From assembly GCA_965140395.1 (NCBI GenBank), contig OZ223205.1, positions 744,001 to 808,000 of the forward strand: a DNA stretch of 64,000 bases, given 5' to 3'. A program made the translations under genes and the position numbers. Below, piece after piece: positions 45,831-55,003 of the stretch; position 1 is the first letter of the stretch; each line of letters begins with the position of its first letter. Source of the DNA: Parvibaculum sp002684405. Lineage in GTDB: Bacteria; Pseudomonadota; Alphaproteobacteria; Parvibaculales; Parvibaculaceae. The notes under the pieces were generated by a model. That model searched no databases and was not told the origin of the DNA. It saw only the letters and a program-made list of their open reading frames with translations.

Positions 45831-46778
45831 TCAACGGGCCTCAGGGTGCCAAAGGCTGGTCAGACCGTCAAGTGTAAGTCTTTTTGTGTGCAGTGTTTTT
45901 TGGCCCAGGCCCTCCATTGTGGAAAGGGCGGCCCGCGCCATGGCCTTGCCCACCAGATCGGTGATGCCGAATTCGTCTTCCGCGGGCGTCCAGTCGCGCA
46001 CCGGCAGCCTGTCGCTCACCTGACGCTCCTTGCGCAGCCAGTTGCGCGCCGTCTGCTCGCCGCCCACTTCGTCGATGAGCCCGTTCTCCACCGCCTGGAA
46101 GCCGGTATAGACGCGCCCGTCGCCCAGTTTCCGGGTGGTCGCCTCGTCGAAGCCGCGCCGCTCCTGCACCAGCCCGAGGAACCATTGATAGGAACTCTGG
46201 ATGAGCGCTTCCGTCGCCTTCAGCGCCTCCGGGCTTGGTTCGGTGAACGGATTGGGTTCCGCTTTCAGGGGCGCGGATTTCACTTCGCGCATCTCGATGC
46301 CGAGCTTGCCCATCAGATCTTTCAATTGCGTCCACTGAAAGATGACGCCGATGGAGCCGGTGATCGTGTTGCCGCGCGCCACGATGTGGTCGGCCGATAG
46401 CGCCGCGATATAGCCGCCCGATGCCGCAACCGTGCCGAGCACCGCGACGACAGGTTTTTTGGCGGCAATGCTGCGCACATTTTCGTAGATCGCCTCGGCG
46501 CCGGAGGCCGTCCCGCCGGGCGAGTTGATATAGAGGATGACGGCCTTCACGCTCTTGTCGTCGCGCACCTTGTGCAGCAGGTCGATAAGGGCGGGGTCGT
46601 CCGCGATCACGCCTTCGAGCCGGATGCGGGCTATCTGCTCGGACGGCGGAAAGAGGCCCGATTGCAGCGAAGTCGCGATAAGGGCGACGGCGACCGCGAC
46701 GATGGCCGCGATCCGCCAAAGAGAAAGGCGGCGCTTCAAGCGCCGCCTGTCCGTAATTTGGTCCGCGTCGATAGACAC
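45831..46778 (-). CDS. sppA: Signal peptide peptidase SppA, 36 kDa type
   Basis: A 315-residue membrane-anchored serine protease for used signal peptides. One helix (LWRIAAIVAVAVALIATSL) anchors it, with the active domain in the periplasm. Ser lies in AASGGYIAAL, and Lys of the Ser-Lys dyad is in REVKSAPLKAEPN. YINSPGGTASG is the oxyanion region. GTG at 46778 has a perfect GGAGG seven bases upstream. Confidence 0.93.
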   Translation of the reverse strand: MSIDADQITDRRRLKRRLSLWRIAAIVAVAVALIATSLQSGLFPPSEQIARIRLEGVIADDPALIDLLHKVRDDKSVKAVILYINSPGGTASGAEAIYENVRSIAAKKPVVAVLGTVAASGGYIAALSADHIVARGNTITGSIGVIFQWTQLKDLMGKLGIEMREVKSAPLKAEPNPFTEPSPEALKATEALIQSSYQWFLGLVQERRGFDEATTRKLGDGRVYTGFQAVENGLIDEVGGEQTARNWLRKERQVSDRLPVRDWTPAEDEFGITDLVGKAMARAALSTMEGLGQKTLHTKRLTLDGLTSLWHPEAR

Positions 46779-46878
46779 GTTATGCCTCCGGACAGTTCGG
46801 AAATATGCCGGAGCTTACCCCGCAAAATCCGCGGTGTCGCCCCGGCAATCGTTTCCTGTCCGGAAAAGGAAGACCTTA

Positions 46879-48588
46879 TTAGTCGTCCTTGTCCTGCGCC
46901 TTGAGCGCCGCACCCAGAATATCGCCGAGCGAGGCACCGGAGTCCGACGAACCGTACTGTTCGACGGCTTCCTTCTCTTCCGCAATTTCCAGCGCCTTGA
47001 CGGAGAGCTGCATGCGGCGGGAGGTCTTGTCGAACTGCGTGATGCGGGCATCGAGCTTGTCGCCCACCGCGAAGCGGTCCGGACGCTGGTCGGCACGATC
47101 GCGTGCCAGTTCCGCGCGGCGGATAAAGGCGGTCACGCCCTCTTCGCCAACGGAAACCTCGATACCGTTATCCTGAACTTCGGTCACGGTGCAGGTGACG
47201 ACCGAGCCCTTGCGGAGATCGCCGAGCGATTCCAGCGGGTCGCCGCCAAGCTGCTTGATGCCGAGCGAGATGCGTTCCTTCTCGGTGTCGACATCGAGAA
47301 CGACAGCCTTCACCACCTGGCCCTTCTGGTATTCGGCCATGGCTTCTTCGCCAGACTTGTTCCAGTCGAGGTCGGACATGTGCACCATGCCGTCCACATC
47401 GGCTTCGAGGCCGATGAAGAGACCGAATTCGGTGATGTTCTTGATCTCGCCTTCGACCTCGGTGCCGGGCGGATAGCGATCGGCAAAGGTCGTCCACGGA
47501 TTGTCCATGCACTGCTTGAGACCAAGCGAGATGCGGCGCTTCACCGGATCGACTTCCAGCACCATCACTTCCACTTCCTGAGAGGTGGAAACGATCTTGC
47601 CCGGATGGACGTTCTTCTTGGTCCAGCTCATTTCGGAGACATGGACGAGACCTTCCACACCCGGCTCCAGCTCCACGAAGGCGCCGTAATCGGTGATGTT
47701 GGTCACGCGGCCCTTGAACTTGGCCTGCACCGGGTACTTGGCTTCGACGCCTTCCCACGGATCCGCCTCGAGCTGCTTCATGCCCAGCGAGATGCGCTGC
47801 GTGTCGTGGTTCACCTTGATGACCTGGACCTTCACGGTCTGGCCGATGGAGAGAACCTCGGTCGGATGGTTGACGCGGCGCCACGCAATGTCGGTGACAT
47901 GCAGCAGGCCGTCCACACCGCCGAGATCGACGAACGCGCCGTAATCGGTGATGTTCTTGACGACGCCTTCCAGCACCTGGCCTTCCTTGAGGTTCTCGAC
48001 CAGTTCCTGACGCTGTTCCGCGCGCGTCTCTTCAAGAACGGCACGGCGCGAGACGACGATATTGCCGCGGCGCTTGTCCATCTTGAGGATCTGGAAAGGC
48101 TGCGGAATGTTCATCAGCGGGGTGACGTCGCGCACGGGGCGGATGTCCACCTGAGAGCCGGGAAGGAACGCCACGGCGCCGTCGAGGTCGACCGTGAAGC
48201 CGCCCTTCACGCGGCCGAAGATCTGGCCTTCCACGCGCTCGTTCTTTTCGAACGCAACTTCCAGACGGATCCAGCTTTCTTCGCGCTTCGCCTTTTCGCG
48301 GCTGAGCACGGCTTCGCCCATCGCGTTTTCGATGCGCTCCAGATACACCTCGACTTCGCTGCCGACGGAAAGGTCGGCCGGCTTGCCGGCGGTGCTGAAT
48401 TCCTTGAGGGGGACGCGGCCTTCGGTCTTCAGGCCGACATCGATGATCGCAAGATCGTTTTCAATGGCAACGATGGTCCCTTTGACCACATTGCCTTCCT
48501 GCATGTCGCTCTCGGAAAAGCTTTCCTCGAGCATGGCCGCGAAATCTTCGCGGCTGGGGTTGAGCGCGGCGCTCATTGCTTCTGCCAA
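46879..48588 (-). CDS. rpsA: Ribosomal protein S1
   Basis: About 569 residues made of six S1 domains; the last four carry KNITDYGAFVDL, TNITDYGAFVEL, KNITEFGLFIGL and TEVQDNGIEVSV. It binds mRNA on the 30S subunit. TTG at 48588 is preferred because AGGAG lies ten bases before it; the next ATG at 48576, 22 bases from AGGAG, is the other candidate. A long leader with hairpins precedes it, fitting the autocontrol known for S1. Confidence 0.93.
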   Translation of the reverse strand: MAEAMSAALNPSREDFAAMLEESFSESDMQEGNVVKGTIVAIENDLAIIDVGLKTEGRVPLKEFSTAGKPADLSVGSEVEVYLERIENAMGEAVLSREKAKREESWIRLEVAFEKNERVEGQIFGRVKGGFTVDLDGAVAFLPGSQVDIRPVRDVTPLMNIPQPFQILKMDKRRGNIVVSRRAVLEETRAEQRQELVENLKEGQVLEGVVKNITDYGAFVDLGGVDGLLHVTDIAWRRVNHPTEVLSIGQTVKVQVIKVNHDTQRISLGMKQLEADPWEGVEAKYPVQAKFKGRVTNITDYGAFVELEPGVEGLVHVSEMSWTKKNVHPGKIVSTSQEVEVMVLEVDPVKRRISLGLKQCMDNPWTTFADRYPPGTEVEGEIKNITEFGLFIGLEADVDGMVHMSDLDWNKSGEEAMAEYQKGQVVKAVVLDVDTEKERISLGIKQLGGDPLESLGDLRKGSVVTCTVTEVQDNGIEVSVGEEGVTAFIRRAELARDRADQRPDRFAVGDKLDARITQFDKTSRRMQLSVKALEIAEEKEAVEQYGSSDSGASLGDILGAALKAQDKDD

Positions 48589-48676
48589 AGTATTCAGTCT
48601 CCTGATCGTCTTCTTGTTCCTGGCCGACGGTTGGGTCCGGCGGTCTTCCCCCGGGTCGTATGGAAGTGCCCGGGAG

Positions 48677-48702
48677 CAGGTGAACATGGGTAAAGTTCAT
48701 AT
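48677..48702 (-). promoter_or_regulatory. Leader repeats upstream of rpsA
   Basis: On the minus strand ACCCAT recurs at an 11-15 base interval with GAAC/GTTC arms that can pair around nine bases (TGAAC 48681, GTTCA 48695). It may form part of an S1 leader structure. No function is proven. Confidence 0.35.
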
Positions 48703-48749
48703 GGGTTGCTTTTGACGCAGGCGGCGATGCGGGCGACAGCGACTGGAGT

Positions 48750-48814
48750 TCACAAACAAACAAGGTGCGAACGCGCGGTTTCGGGGGTTCCGAAATCGCC
48801 CGTGCATCGCACCT
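48750..48814 (-). terminator. Long hairpin across the cmk stop codon, before rpsA
   Basis: An outer perfect eight-base stem joins AGGTGCGA (48763-48770, + strand) and TCGCACCT (48807-48814). An inner stem pairs GCGGTTTCGG with CCGAAATCGC around GGGTT. Read on the minus strand, the hairpin is followed by TTGTTTGTTTG. This looks like a terminator or attenuator separating aroA-cmk from rpsA; the cmk stop codon is inside the stem. Confidence 0.7.
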
Positions 48815-49448
48815 AACTCATTGAGCCGTCTATGATTGCGACCGCTGCATCAAACGCCGTTTCTATACTCAAATTGGACGTGTCGAGCAAGTGCGCGTCG
48901 TCGGCGGGGCGCATGGGGCTGGTCGGGCGCTCGGCGTCGCGCCTGTCCCGTTCGCGGACATCGGCCAGAACTTGTGCCTCGGCGATGTCGGACCCCGAAT
49001 TGTTGAGTTCCAGCCAGCGCCGATGGGCCCGGACCTCGGGCGATGCGGTGATGAAAAGTTTCACATCCGCATCCGGGCAGACCACCGTGCCGATATCCCG
49101 CCCGTCCAGAACCGCGCCTTTTTCCCCGTTTGGGGGATTTTTGGCGAAATTCCGCTGAAAATCGAGGATTGCGGCCCTCACCGGCGGCATCGCGGCCACG
49201 ATGGAGGCGGCATTGCCGGCTTCCGCGGTACGGATGGCTTTTTCGTCGATATGGCCGGTGTCGAGCGTCAGGGCGGCCTCGAGCGCCGCCTTCTCGTCAT
49301 GCGGGTCGCGCCCGGCGGCGAGCAATGCCTGCCCCACGGCGCGGTAGAGCGAGCCCGTATCGAGATAGGCAAGGCCGTAATGCCGGGCCAGGAGCCGCGC
49401 CAGCGTGCCCTTGCCGGAGGCGGCCGGACCGTCGATCGCGAGGATCAT
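48813..49448 (-). CDS. cmk: Cytidylate kinase
   Basis: A 211-residue kinase that phosphorylates CMP and dCMP. The P-loop AIDGPAASGKGTLARLL starts the protein; AYLDTGSLYRAVG and VLDGRDIGTVVCPDADVKLF are typical. Its ATG overlaps the aroA stop by four bases (ATGA). aroA-cmk-rpsA is a conserved order. Confidence 0.95.
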   Translation of the reverse strand: MILAIDGPAASGKGTLARLLARHYGLAYLDTGSLYRAVGQALLAAGRDPHDEKAALEAALTLDTGHIDEKAIRTAEAGNAASIVAAMPPVRAAILDFQRNFAKNPPNGEKGAVLDGRDIGTVVCPDADVKLFITASPEVRAHRRWLELNNSGSDIAEAQVLADVRERDRRDAERPTSPMRPADDAHLLDTSNLSIETAFDAAVAIIDGSMS

Positions 49449-50815
49449 CGCGGCCCCGCGAAATTGGGAATGGTGAAGATCGCGCCGAGTTCGCGCATGC
49501 GCTGGTGAAAATCGGGAAAGCTCGTCGCGATCATGGCGCCGTCATCGATGGTGACGGGCTTTTTCGCCCCAAATCCCATAACCAGGAAGGCCATGGCGAT
49601 GCGATGGTCGAGATGGGTTGCCACATGGCCGCCGCCATCGACCTTGCCGGCGCGGCCTTCGACCACCATGCCGTCCTCGAATTCCTGCACCTTGACGCCA
49701 TTGGCATGAAGGCCCGCCACAGTGGCCGCGATCCGGTCGCTTTCCTTCACGCGCAATTCCTCGATGCCGCGCATGGTGGTGGGCCCGGAGGCGAAGGCGG
49801 CCGCGACGGCGAGCACCGGATATTCGTCGATCATGGAGGCGGCGCGTTCCGGCGGCACGTCGATGCCGTTGAGCTCGCTTGCCCGCACGCGCAGATCGGC
49901 GACCGGTTCGCCGCTTTCGTCGCGCTGGTTCATGATCTCGATATCGCCGCCCATTTCGATGAGCGTGGTGTAGAGCCCGGCCCGGTGCGGGTTGAGCGTA
50001 ATGCCCTCCACCACGATGTCGGAACCGGGGGTTACGAGCGCCGCCACCACCGGAAAGGCTGCGGAAGACGGATCGCCGGGGACGGCGACGTCGCAGGGCG
50101 TGAGTTCGGGCTCGCCCGTGAGGCGGACCTCGCGCAATCCCTCGTCATCGGTGCCGATTTCCACTTTGGCGCCGAAAGCAGTGAGCATGCGCTCGGTATG
50201 GTCGCGAGTGGGGACAGGTTCCACCACCACCGTCTCGCCCGGCGCATTGAGACCGGCGAGCAGCACGGCCGATTTTACCTGGGCGGAGGCGACGGGCAGC
50301 TTGTAGCGAATGGGCAGCGGCGCGCGTGCGCCCTTCAGCGTCAGCGGCAGGCGGCCGCCCTCTCGCGCATGGAACTCCGCGCCCATCAGCGTGAGCGGAT
50401 CGATGATCCGCTTCATCGGGCGGCGCGAGAGCGAGGCATCGCCCGTAAAAGTCGCCGTAATCGGATGGCCGGCCACAAGCCCCATGACGAGCCGGGCGCC
50501 GGTGCCGGAATTGCCGAAATCGAGCGGTTCGGCAGGCTCTTTGAGGCCGCCAACGCCGACGCCGAAAACCGACCAGGAGCCGTCTTCATGGCGCGTCACG
50601 CGCGCGCCCAGCCGGCGCATGTTTTCCGCCGTCGCCAGCACGTCCTCGCCTTCCAGCAGGCCTGTAATCCGCGTCTCGCCCACGGCCAGGGCCCCGAAAA
50701 TGAGAGATCGGTGCGAAATCGACTTGTCCCCCGGCACCGCCATGGTGCCGGAAAGGGCCGGTGAGGGGTCTGCGGTCAGGGCTGTCGAGGTCTTTGAAGC
50801 GGAGGCGTGGGCCAC
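49445..50815 (-). CDS. aroA: 3-phosphoshikimate 1-carboxyvinyltransferase (EPSP synthase), CP4-like
   Basis: A 456-residue shikimate-pathway enzyme. GDKSISHRSLIFGAL, RITGLLEGEDVLATA, ASAQVKSAVLLAGLN and RDHTERMLTAFGAKVE follow the CP4-type (class II) pattern closely. At the glyphosate contact the protein reads DFGNSGTGARL: Gly sits where CP4 has Ala in NAATG. RVKESDRIAA is the late catalytic block. The GTG start at 50815 has a poor ribosome site, and internal starts are possible. It is divergent from the TIGR02300-type gene. Confidence 0.94.
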   Translation of the reverse strand: MAHASASKTSTALTADPSPALSGTMAVPGDKSISHRSLIFGALAVGETRITGLLEGEDVLATAENMRRLGARVTRHEDGSWSVFGVGVGGLKEPAEPLDFGNSGTGARLVMGLVAGHPITATFTGDASLSRRPMKRIIDPLTLMGAEFHAREGGRLPLTLKGARAPLPIRYKLPVASAQVKSAVLLAGLNAPGETVVVEPVPTRDHTERMLTAFGAKVEIGTDDEGLREVRLTGEPELTPCDVAVPGDPSSAAFPVVAALVTPGSDIVVEGITLNPHRAGLYTTLIEMGGDIEIMNQRDESGEPVADLRVRASELNGIDVPPERAASMIDEYPVLAVAAAFASGPTTMRGIEELRVKESDRIAATVAGLHANGVKVQEFEDGMVVEGRAGKVDGGGHVATHLDHRIAMAFLVMGFGAKKPVTIDDGAMIATSFPDFHQRMRELGAIFTIPNFAGPR

Positions 50816-51051
50816 TTTGTGTCACCGGCGCAAAAGCGGAAAAAACGGAGCGGAACGACCCGCCGCGCGAGGCCCGGGAAAGGGCGGAAATCCCCGCCGC
50901 GCGGGCTGGCGGGCACGGTCGTGCGAATAGGTTTTGACAGGCGCATGAAGACGTGGCAATGGGAAAATCCTTTCATGGGCAATCGGCGGCGGGCCCGCCG
51001 GGCCAGCGGCGGTCAGCCTTATTGAAGCGTAATGCGCGGGGAGCATCGAAC

Positions 51052-51453
51052 TTGGCGAAACCTGAGTTGGGAACGAAACGCGAGTGCCCGAGCTGCGGCG
51101 CGAAGTTTTACGATCTGAACAAGACCCCCTTGGTCTGCCCGAAATGCCAGCACGAATTCGTGCCGGAAGTGCCCAAGGCGCCCAAACGGGCGAAGCCGGC
51201 AGCTGAAAAGCCGAAAAAGAAAGAACCGGAAAAGCCTGCGCCGGGCGTGGATGACGACGAGGACGAGACCTCGGCGGGCGATATCTCGCTGGAAGAACTC
51301 GAAGATGATTTCGATGAAGACAGCGACGACGATGAAGACGATATCGACCTCGACGACGATGACAGCGACGACGACACCTTCCTCGAAGACGACGAGGATG
51401 ATGACGACGATGTGAGCGGCATCGTGCGCGGCGGCAAGGATGACACCGACTGA
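51052..51453 (+). CDS. TIGR02300-type zinc-ribbon protein with acidic tail
   Basis: A 133-residue protein. After LAKPELGTKRECPSCGAKF and CPKCQHEFV, two CxxC pairs form a zinc ribbon; a Lys/Pro-rich linker leads to a very acidic tail of Asp and Glu (residues 65-125). This matches a small alphaproteobacterial family without known function that is often found near aroA and a tRNA-Ala. TTG at 51052 is chosen because GGGGAG lies about nine bases before it; a longer in-frame ATG start lacks a site. Confidence 0.82.
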   Translation: MAKPELGTKRECPSCGAKFYDLNKTPLVCPKCQHEFVPEVPKAPKRAKPAAEKPKKKEPEKPAPGVDDDEDETSAGDISLEELEDDFDEDSDDDEDDIDLDDDDSDDDTFLEDDEDDDDDVSGIVRGGKDDTD

Positions 51454-51563
51454 TTGGCGATCTCGCCGAAAAGGACGTCAACTTCCTCTTGAATTTGCCG
51501 GGACGACGAAATAAGTTCCGGCTCCTCAACGGCGGGCCCCACCCCGCCGGCAAGACTGAAAAT

Positions 51564-51639
<76 letters not shown>

Positions 51640-51946
51640 GTCCTTCCCCAGCAAAACGAAGACCTCCGGACCTCTCCGCAAACTCTCCGTCATTCCGGGG
51701 ACTTGTAGTAGGTTTATGGACGGCTATGTCCCCGGCATGAGTGCAATTTCATACATACACGACCTCTCGGCGGACATGGGGAACGGCTGTGAATCCGACG
51801 CATGTCCTACGCCAATGTTGCCAGCAGCGATCATATCATACGGTGCCCTCTATGACTCGGTACAAAGGAGTGGTGGGCCGGAAACGGCATTCATGTCGCA
51901 GAGTGCCAATGTTTTTCGATAGTCCCAAGATTGGGTGTGAAAACTC
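51640..51946. other. Gap after tRNA-Ala, no supported gene
   Basis: 307 bases with short open frames only and no recognisable product. GC content falls towards the right. No second copy of the tRNA 3' end is visible in this window, and no integrase is seen, so an attachment site is possible but unsupported. Confidence 0.5.
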
Positions 51947-52399
51947 ATGCGCAGAAGAAGGATGAATATACCGAACTTGGCTATTGTTTTTGCTGTAGTC
52001 CTGCTTGGTGGCTGCGGACCAAACTTTGTTGCGCTGGGAGAGGTGTCGGTTGATGTGTCGCCAAACGGCCAGAAAAAGGTAATAGAGGAAATGGAGGGAG
52101 CCATTATTGGATTAGGATTTTTCAGGTACAATGAAAAAAGAGATGGTGCTGTTTTAAATAGCACAGGAGGATTTCTTAAAATTGTAAGGTCTTACAGAGA
52201 TATGGAATATAAGAATATAACCATAAATATATTTATTGAGGAGGATGATGATATCCTCGCGATGATAACAGATTCAAAAAATATCTATGAGTTCGCGGGA
52301 CCTGCGTGCATAAAATTTTTGGCCTTGAAGGAGAAACTAAGAAAAGTGTTTGGCGAAGACCATGTCTCGTCAGAGCCGCCCACATGTGAAGTTGCCTAG
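51947..52399 (+). CDS. AT-rich putative lipoprotein
   Basis: A 150-residue protein without known family. IPNLAIVFAVVLLGGCGPNF is a lipoprotein signal with lipobox LGGC, giving a lipid-anchored Cys near residue 23. The mature part is polar with alternating strands (KNITINIFIEEDDDILAMI) and two more Cys (PACIKF, PPTCEVA). The base composition is clearly AT-richer than every neighbour, with codons such as ATA and AAA frequent, suggesting foreign origin. Start at 51947 or 51962 cannot be decided. Confidence 0.65.
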   Translation: MRRRRMNIPNLAIVFAVVLLGGCGPNFVALGEVSVDVSPNGQKKVIEEMEGAIIGLGFFRYNEKRDGAVLNSTGGFLKIVRSYRDMEYKNITINIFIEEDDDILAMITDSKNIYEFAGPACIKFLALKEKLRKVFGEDHVSSEPPTCEVA

Positions 52400-52685
52400 C
52401 ATAAATTGTGGCTGGCATCCGGCTGTTCTGTAGATCCGGCTTCCTTATGCCAGCTGGCAACGAACGATCGGACGATGGGCTGGCGTCGTCCAACACGGTG
52501 GCGACGATTACTTGGGGGTCGACCTCGGTGGTCTTCGACTGCAATGCAGATCGCGCGCCCATCCGCCAGGTGGTGGGCACGGAGGCGAGGTTCTGCTTCA
52601 ACGACCCGGTCTCGCGATCGCCGATGAGGTGTCCCCGCCGGGGAATGACACTCCCGTGTGACGGCATCTCATTCGGCCAGCACCT
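52400..52685. other. Degraded or non-coding stretch
   Basis: GC-rich again, with several overlapping open frames in both directions but none with a start site, family motif or clean composition. It may be a remnant of an inserted element. I make no gene call here. Confidence 0.4.
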
Positions 52686-53066
52686 TTACATCAGCGCCTT
52701 ACGGAAGATTTCGATCGCATTGTCGAAGAAATCCTCAAGCCGGGTCTTGAGGTCCGGCGAGAGGGCGATCAGCTTGGCGCGCCCGTCGCTTGGATCCGGC
52801 AGTTCGATGAGGAGCCCCTTGGCAATGGCGTTGTCGAGATACTTCTTGGCCGTCTGCGGGCTGAGATGGCGCATGAGGAGCAGGGCTTCCTGTTTGCGCA
52901 AAGGCGCTTCCGCCGCCCAGAGGCCGGTATAGAGGTCCGAATAGTTGATATCCAGGATGTCCTTGTCCTGCAGGAAGCGGACCCATGTGCCGTCCATGGC
53001 GTTCAGCGCCTGGACGAATTTGTGGCGGCGTTGATGGCGTTCGGCTGAATTCGCAGATTTCTTCAT
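52686..53066 (-). CDS. MarR-like winged-helix regulator
   Basis: A 126-residue protein. EALLLMRHLSPQTAKKYLD is the helix-turn-helix region, and LPDPSDGRAKLIALSPD is the wing, in the pattern of MarR proteins. The N-terminus is short and basic. It is divergent from the desaturase operon across an AT-rich gap carrying a palindrome, so it probably represses that operon and itself. GGGGAAAAT precedes the ATG. Confidence 0.75.
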   Translation of the reverse strand: MKKSANSAERHQRRHKFVQALNAMDGTWVRFLQDKDILDINYSDLYTGLWAAEAPLRKQEALLLMRHLSPQTAKKYLDNAIAKGLLIELPDPSDGRAKLIALSPDLKTRLEDFFDNAIEIFRKALM

Positions 53067-53091
53067 ATTTTCCCCTGCCGATATTTTCGTC

Positions 53092-53103
53092 TATATGCAC
53101 ATA
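53092..53103. promoter_or_regulatory. Candidate MarR operator
   Basis: TATATGCACATA is a near-palindrome around TGCA, within the 133-base AT-rich gap between the regulator and the desaturase. MarR proteins bind short AT-rich palindromes of this kind. Confidence 0.4.
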
Positions 53104-53199
53104 AAACCAGCAATAAAAAAACAGGTAAAAATAGTTGTAATTTTAGAGATAGTTTCGTATCGTCCGGGCGTTGCCTTTCCCGTCATGAGGAGCCCGGTC

Positions 53200-54219
53200 A
53201 TGTCATCACAGTCCACTTTCTGGCGTCACAGCGATGGCGCGATCCCGAATACGCTAGCCTTCTCTTATGTTGCCGTCGCGCATGTCTCCGGCATCGCGCT
53301 ACTGGCGCTCGCCAATCCGGTCGCGTGGATCGCGGGCACGCTGCTTGTCGCCCATTCGCTGATCGTCGCGGCCTATCTGATCCACGATCTCGCCCACATG
53401 GCGATATTCAGGAGCCGCAAACTCACGGTCGTCGTCGCCGAAATGCTTTCATGGTTCTGCGGCGGGGCCTATGCGCCCATCAGCCGTATCGTGCGCATGC
53501 ATATGCGCCATCATGTCGACAAGGCGGACCTGGCGCATTTCGATCCGCGCGTCTTTTTGAAGACGGCGCCGGGCTGGCTGCGCCGCCTCGTCTATGCGCT
53601 GGAGTGGTGCTACGTCCCGGCAGTCGAGCTCATCATGCATTATCAGGTGGTGGCGCGGCCTTTCATCAAGAAGGAATTCGCGTCTGAGCGGCTTCGCGTG
53701 CTCTTCGTGGGGCTCACCCGCGGTGCGTTCTTCGTCTTCCTTTTCATGCTGAGCCCCTGGGCGCTGCTCGGTTACGCGGTCGCCTATATGATTTTCCTCA
53801 CGGAGCTTTTCATCGCCGATGCCTATGCGCATGACTACGAGTTCTTCCTCGTCGACGATGCGAATGAGAAGGTCTCTCGCGAGGGGCGCGGTGGCGACGA
53901 CTACGACCTGCACCACACTTACTCGAACCTCATTTCCGTGCGCTATCCCTGGCTCAACCTGCTCAATCTGAATTTCGGCTATCACTCGGTGCATCACGAC
54001 GGCCCCACCATCCCCTGGTACAAGCTGCCGGAGGTGCATCGCCAGACCTATCCGGCAGATGCCCCGCAGGTGCTGCCCTATAGCGAGTTGTGGCGTTCGT
54101 TTCATGCCAACCGCACCAGGCGCATCGAAGCGTTCGACGCAGGCTCGATCGGCGAAGGCTCCCATCGCGCCGACGGCTTTCTGGGCGTGCATGGCGTCTC
54201 CTTCCTGACCGTCGTGTGA
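53200..54219 (+). CDS. Membrane di-iron fatty-acid desaturase/hydroxylase family protein
   Basis: A 339-residue membrane enzyme. The eight-or-more histidine motif set is complete: HDLAH near residue 64, HMRHH near 105, LHHTYSN near 235 and HSVHH near 260. Hydrophobic helices lie near residues 17-55 and 170-205. It would activate oxygen with two irons to desaturate or hydroxylate a lipid-like substrate. ATG at 53200 is chosen because GAGGAG lies seven bases before it. The next gene starts 11 bases after its stop. No electron donor gene is next to it. Confidence 0.85.
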   Translation: MSSQSTFWRHSDGAIPNTLAFSYVAVAHVSGIALLALANPVAWIAGTLLVAHSLIVAAYLIHDLAHMAIFRSRKLTVVVAEMLSWFCGGAYAPISRIVRMHMRHHVDKADLAHFDPRVFLKTAPGWLRRLVYALEWCYVPAVELIMHYQVVARPFIKKEFASERLRVLFVGLTRGAFFVFLFMLSPWALLGYAVAYMIFLTELFIADAYAHDYEFFLVDDANEKVSREGRGGDDYDLHHTYSNLISVRYPWLNLLNLNFGYHSVHHDGPTIPWYKLPEVHRQTYPADAPQVLPYSELWRSFHANRTRRIEAFDAGSIGEGSHRADGFLGVHGVSFLTVV

Positions 54220-54230
54220 GGGGAAAGAGC

Positions 54231-54989
54231 GTGAGTGAGACCGCGATGGAATTCGCCGGCAAAACGGTACTCGTGACGGGCGCCGTCACGGGTATCGGCC
54301 GGGCGGCGGCGGAAGCCTTCCTTCGGGATGGCGCAACGGTCGGCGTCAATCATCTCGATCAATCGTCGTTGTTTGCCGAGATGGCGGATGCGTTGCGCGA
54401 CGCGCCGGGAAAGCTAGTCGACTGCGAAGCCGATGTGCGCGATGCCCATGCCGTGCAGCACATGGTCGACAGATTGGCGAAAGAGACCGGCAGGCTCGAT
54501 GTGCTCGTCAACAATGCCGGCATTTCACAGGTGAAGCCCTTTCTTGAAACCACCGAGGAAGACTGGGATGCGATCATCGATACCGATCTCAAATCCGTCT
54601 TTCTCTGCTGCCGGGCGGCGATCCCGCATATGCGGGCGCAAGGCGGAGCGATCGTCAACATCGCATCGGAACTTGCCTTGAGCGGTCGCGCGCATTTCGT
54701 GCCTTACACGGCGGCGAAAGGCGGCGTCATCAGCCTGACGCGCTCTCTGGCGCGCGAGTTTGCGCCTTCGATCAGGGTCAATGCCGTGGCACCCGGCCCG
54801 ACGCGCACGCCCCTGCTTGAAAAGGAAGCGCAAGCACCCGGCCATAAAGAGGATGTCGATGAGATCCCTCTCGGGCGCTATGCGGACCCTTGCGAGATTG
54901 CCGAGAGCATTCTCTTTCTGGCGTCGTCGCGCGCGAGCTATTACTGCGGCGATGTCATCAGTCCCAATGGCGGCGCGGTGATGCGCTGA
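54231..54989 (+). CDS. Short-chain dehydrogenase/reductase
   Basis: A 252-residue NAD(P)-dependent oxidoreductase. The nucleotide motif is TGAVTGIGRAAAEAF, NNAGIS follows, the catalytic Ser is in NIASELALSG and Tyr/Lys in PYTAAKGG. GTG at 54231 has GGGGAAAGAG upstream. It sits between the desaturase and the creatininase genes with gaps of 11 and 14 bases and would act on the same substrate, probably oxidising an alcohol. Substrate unknown. Confidence 0.9.
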   Translation: MSETAMEFAGKTVLVTGAVTGIGRAAAEAFLRDGATVGVNHLDQSSLFAEMADALRDAPGKLVDCEADVRDAHAVQHMVDRLAKETGRLDVLVNNAGISQVKPFLETTEEDWDAIIDTDLKSVFLCCRAAIPHMRAQGGAIVNIASELALSGRAHFVPYTAAKGGVISLTRSLAREFAPSIRVNAVAPGPTRTPLLEKEAQAPGHKEDVDEIPLGRYADPCEIAESILFLASSRASYYCGDVISPNGGAVMR

Positions 54990-55003
54990 AAGCGAGGTTT
55001 CGA

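Noticed and set aside
46537..48693. 718-codon plus-strand frame opposite rpsA
   Set aside because: rpsA has six clear S1 domains; the antisense frame mirrors them and shows no domain of its own.
52406..52932. Several overlapping open frames in both directions
   Set aside because: No start sites or recognisable domains, and the right part is antisense to the MarR-like gene.
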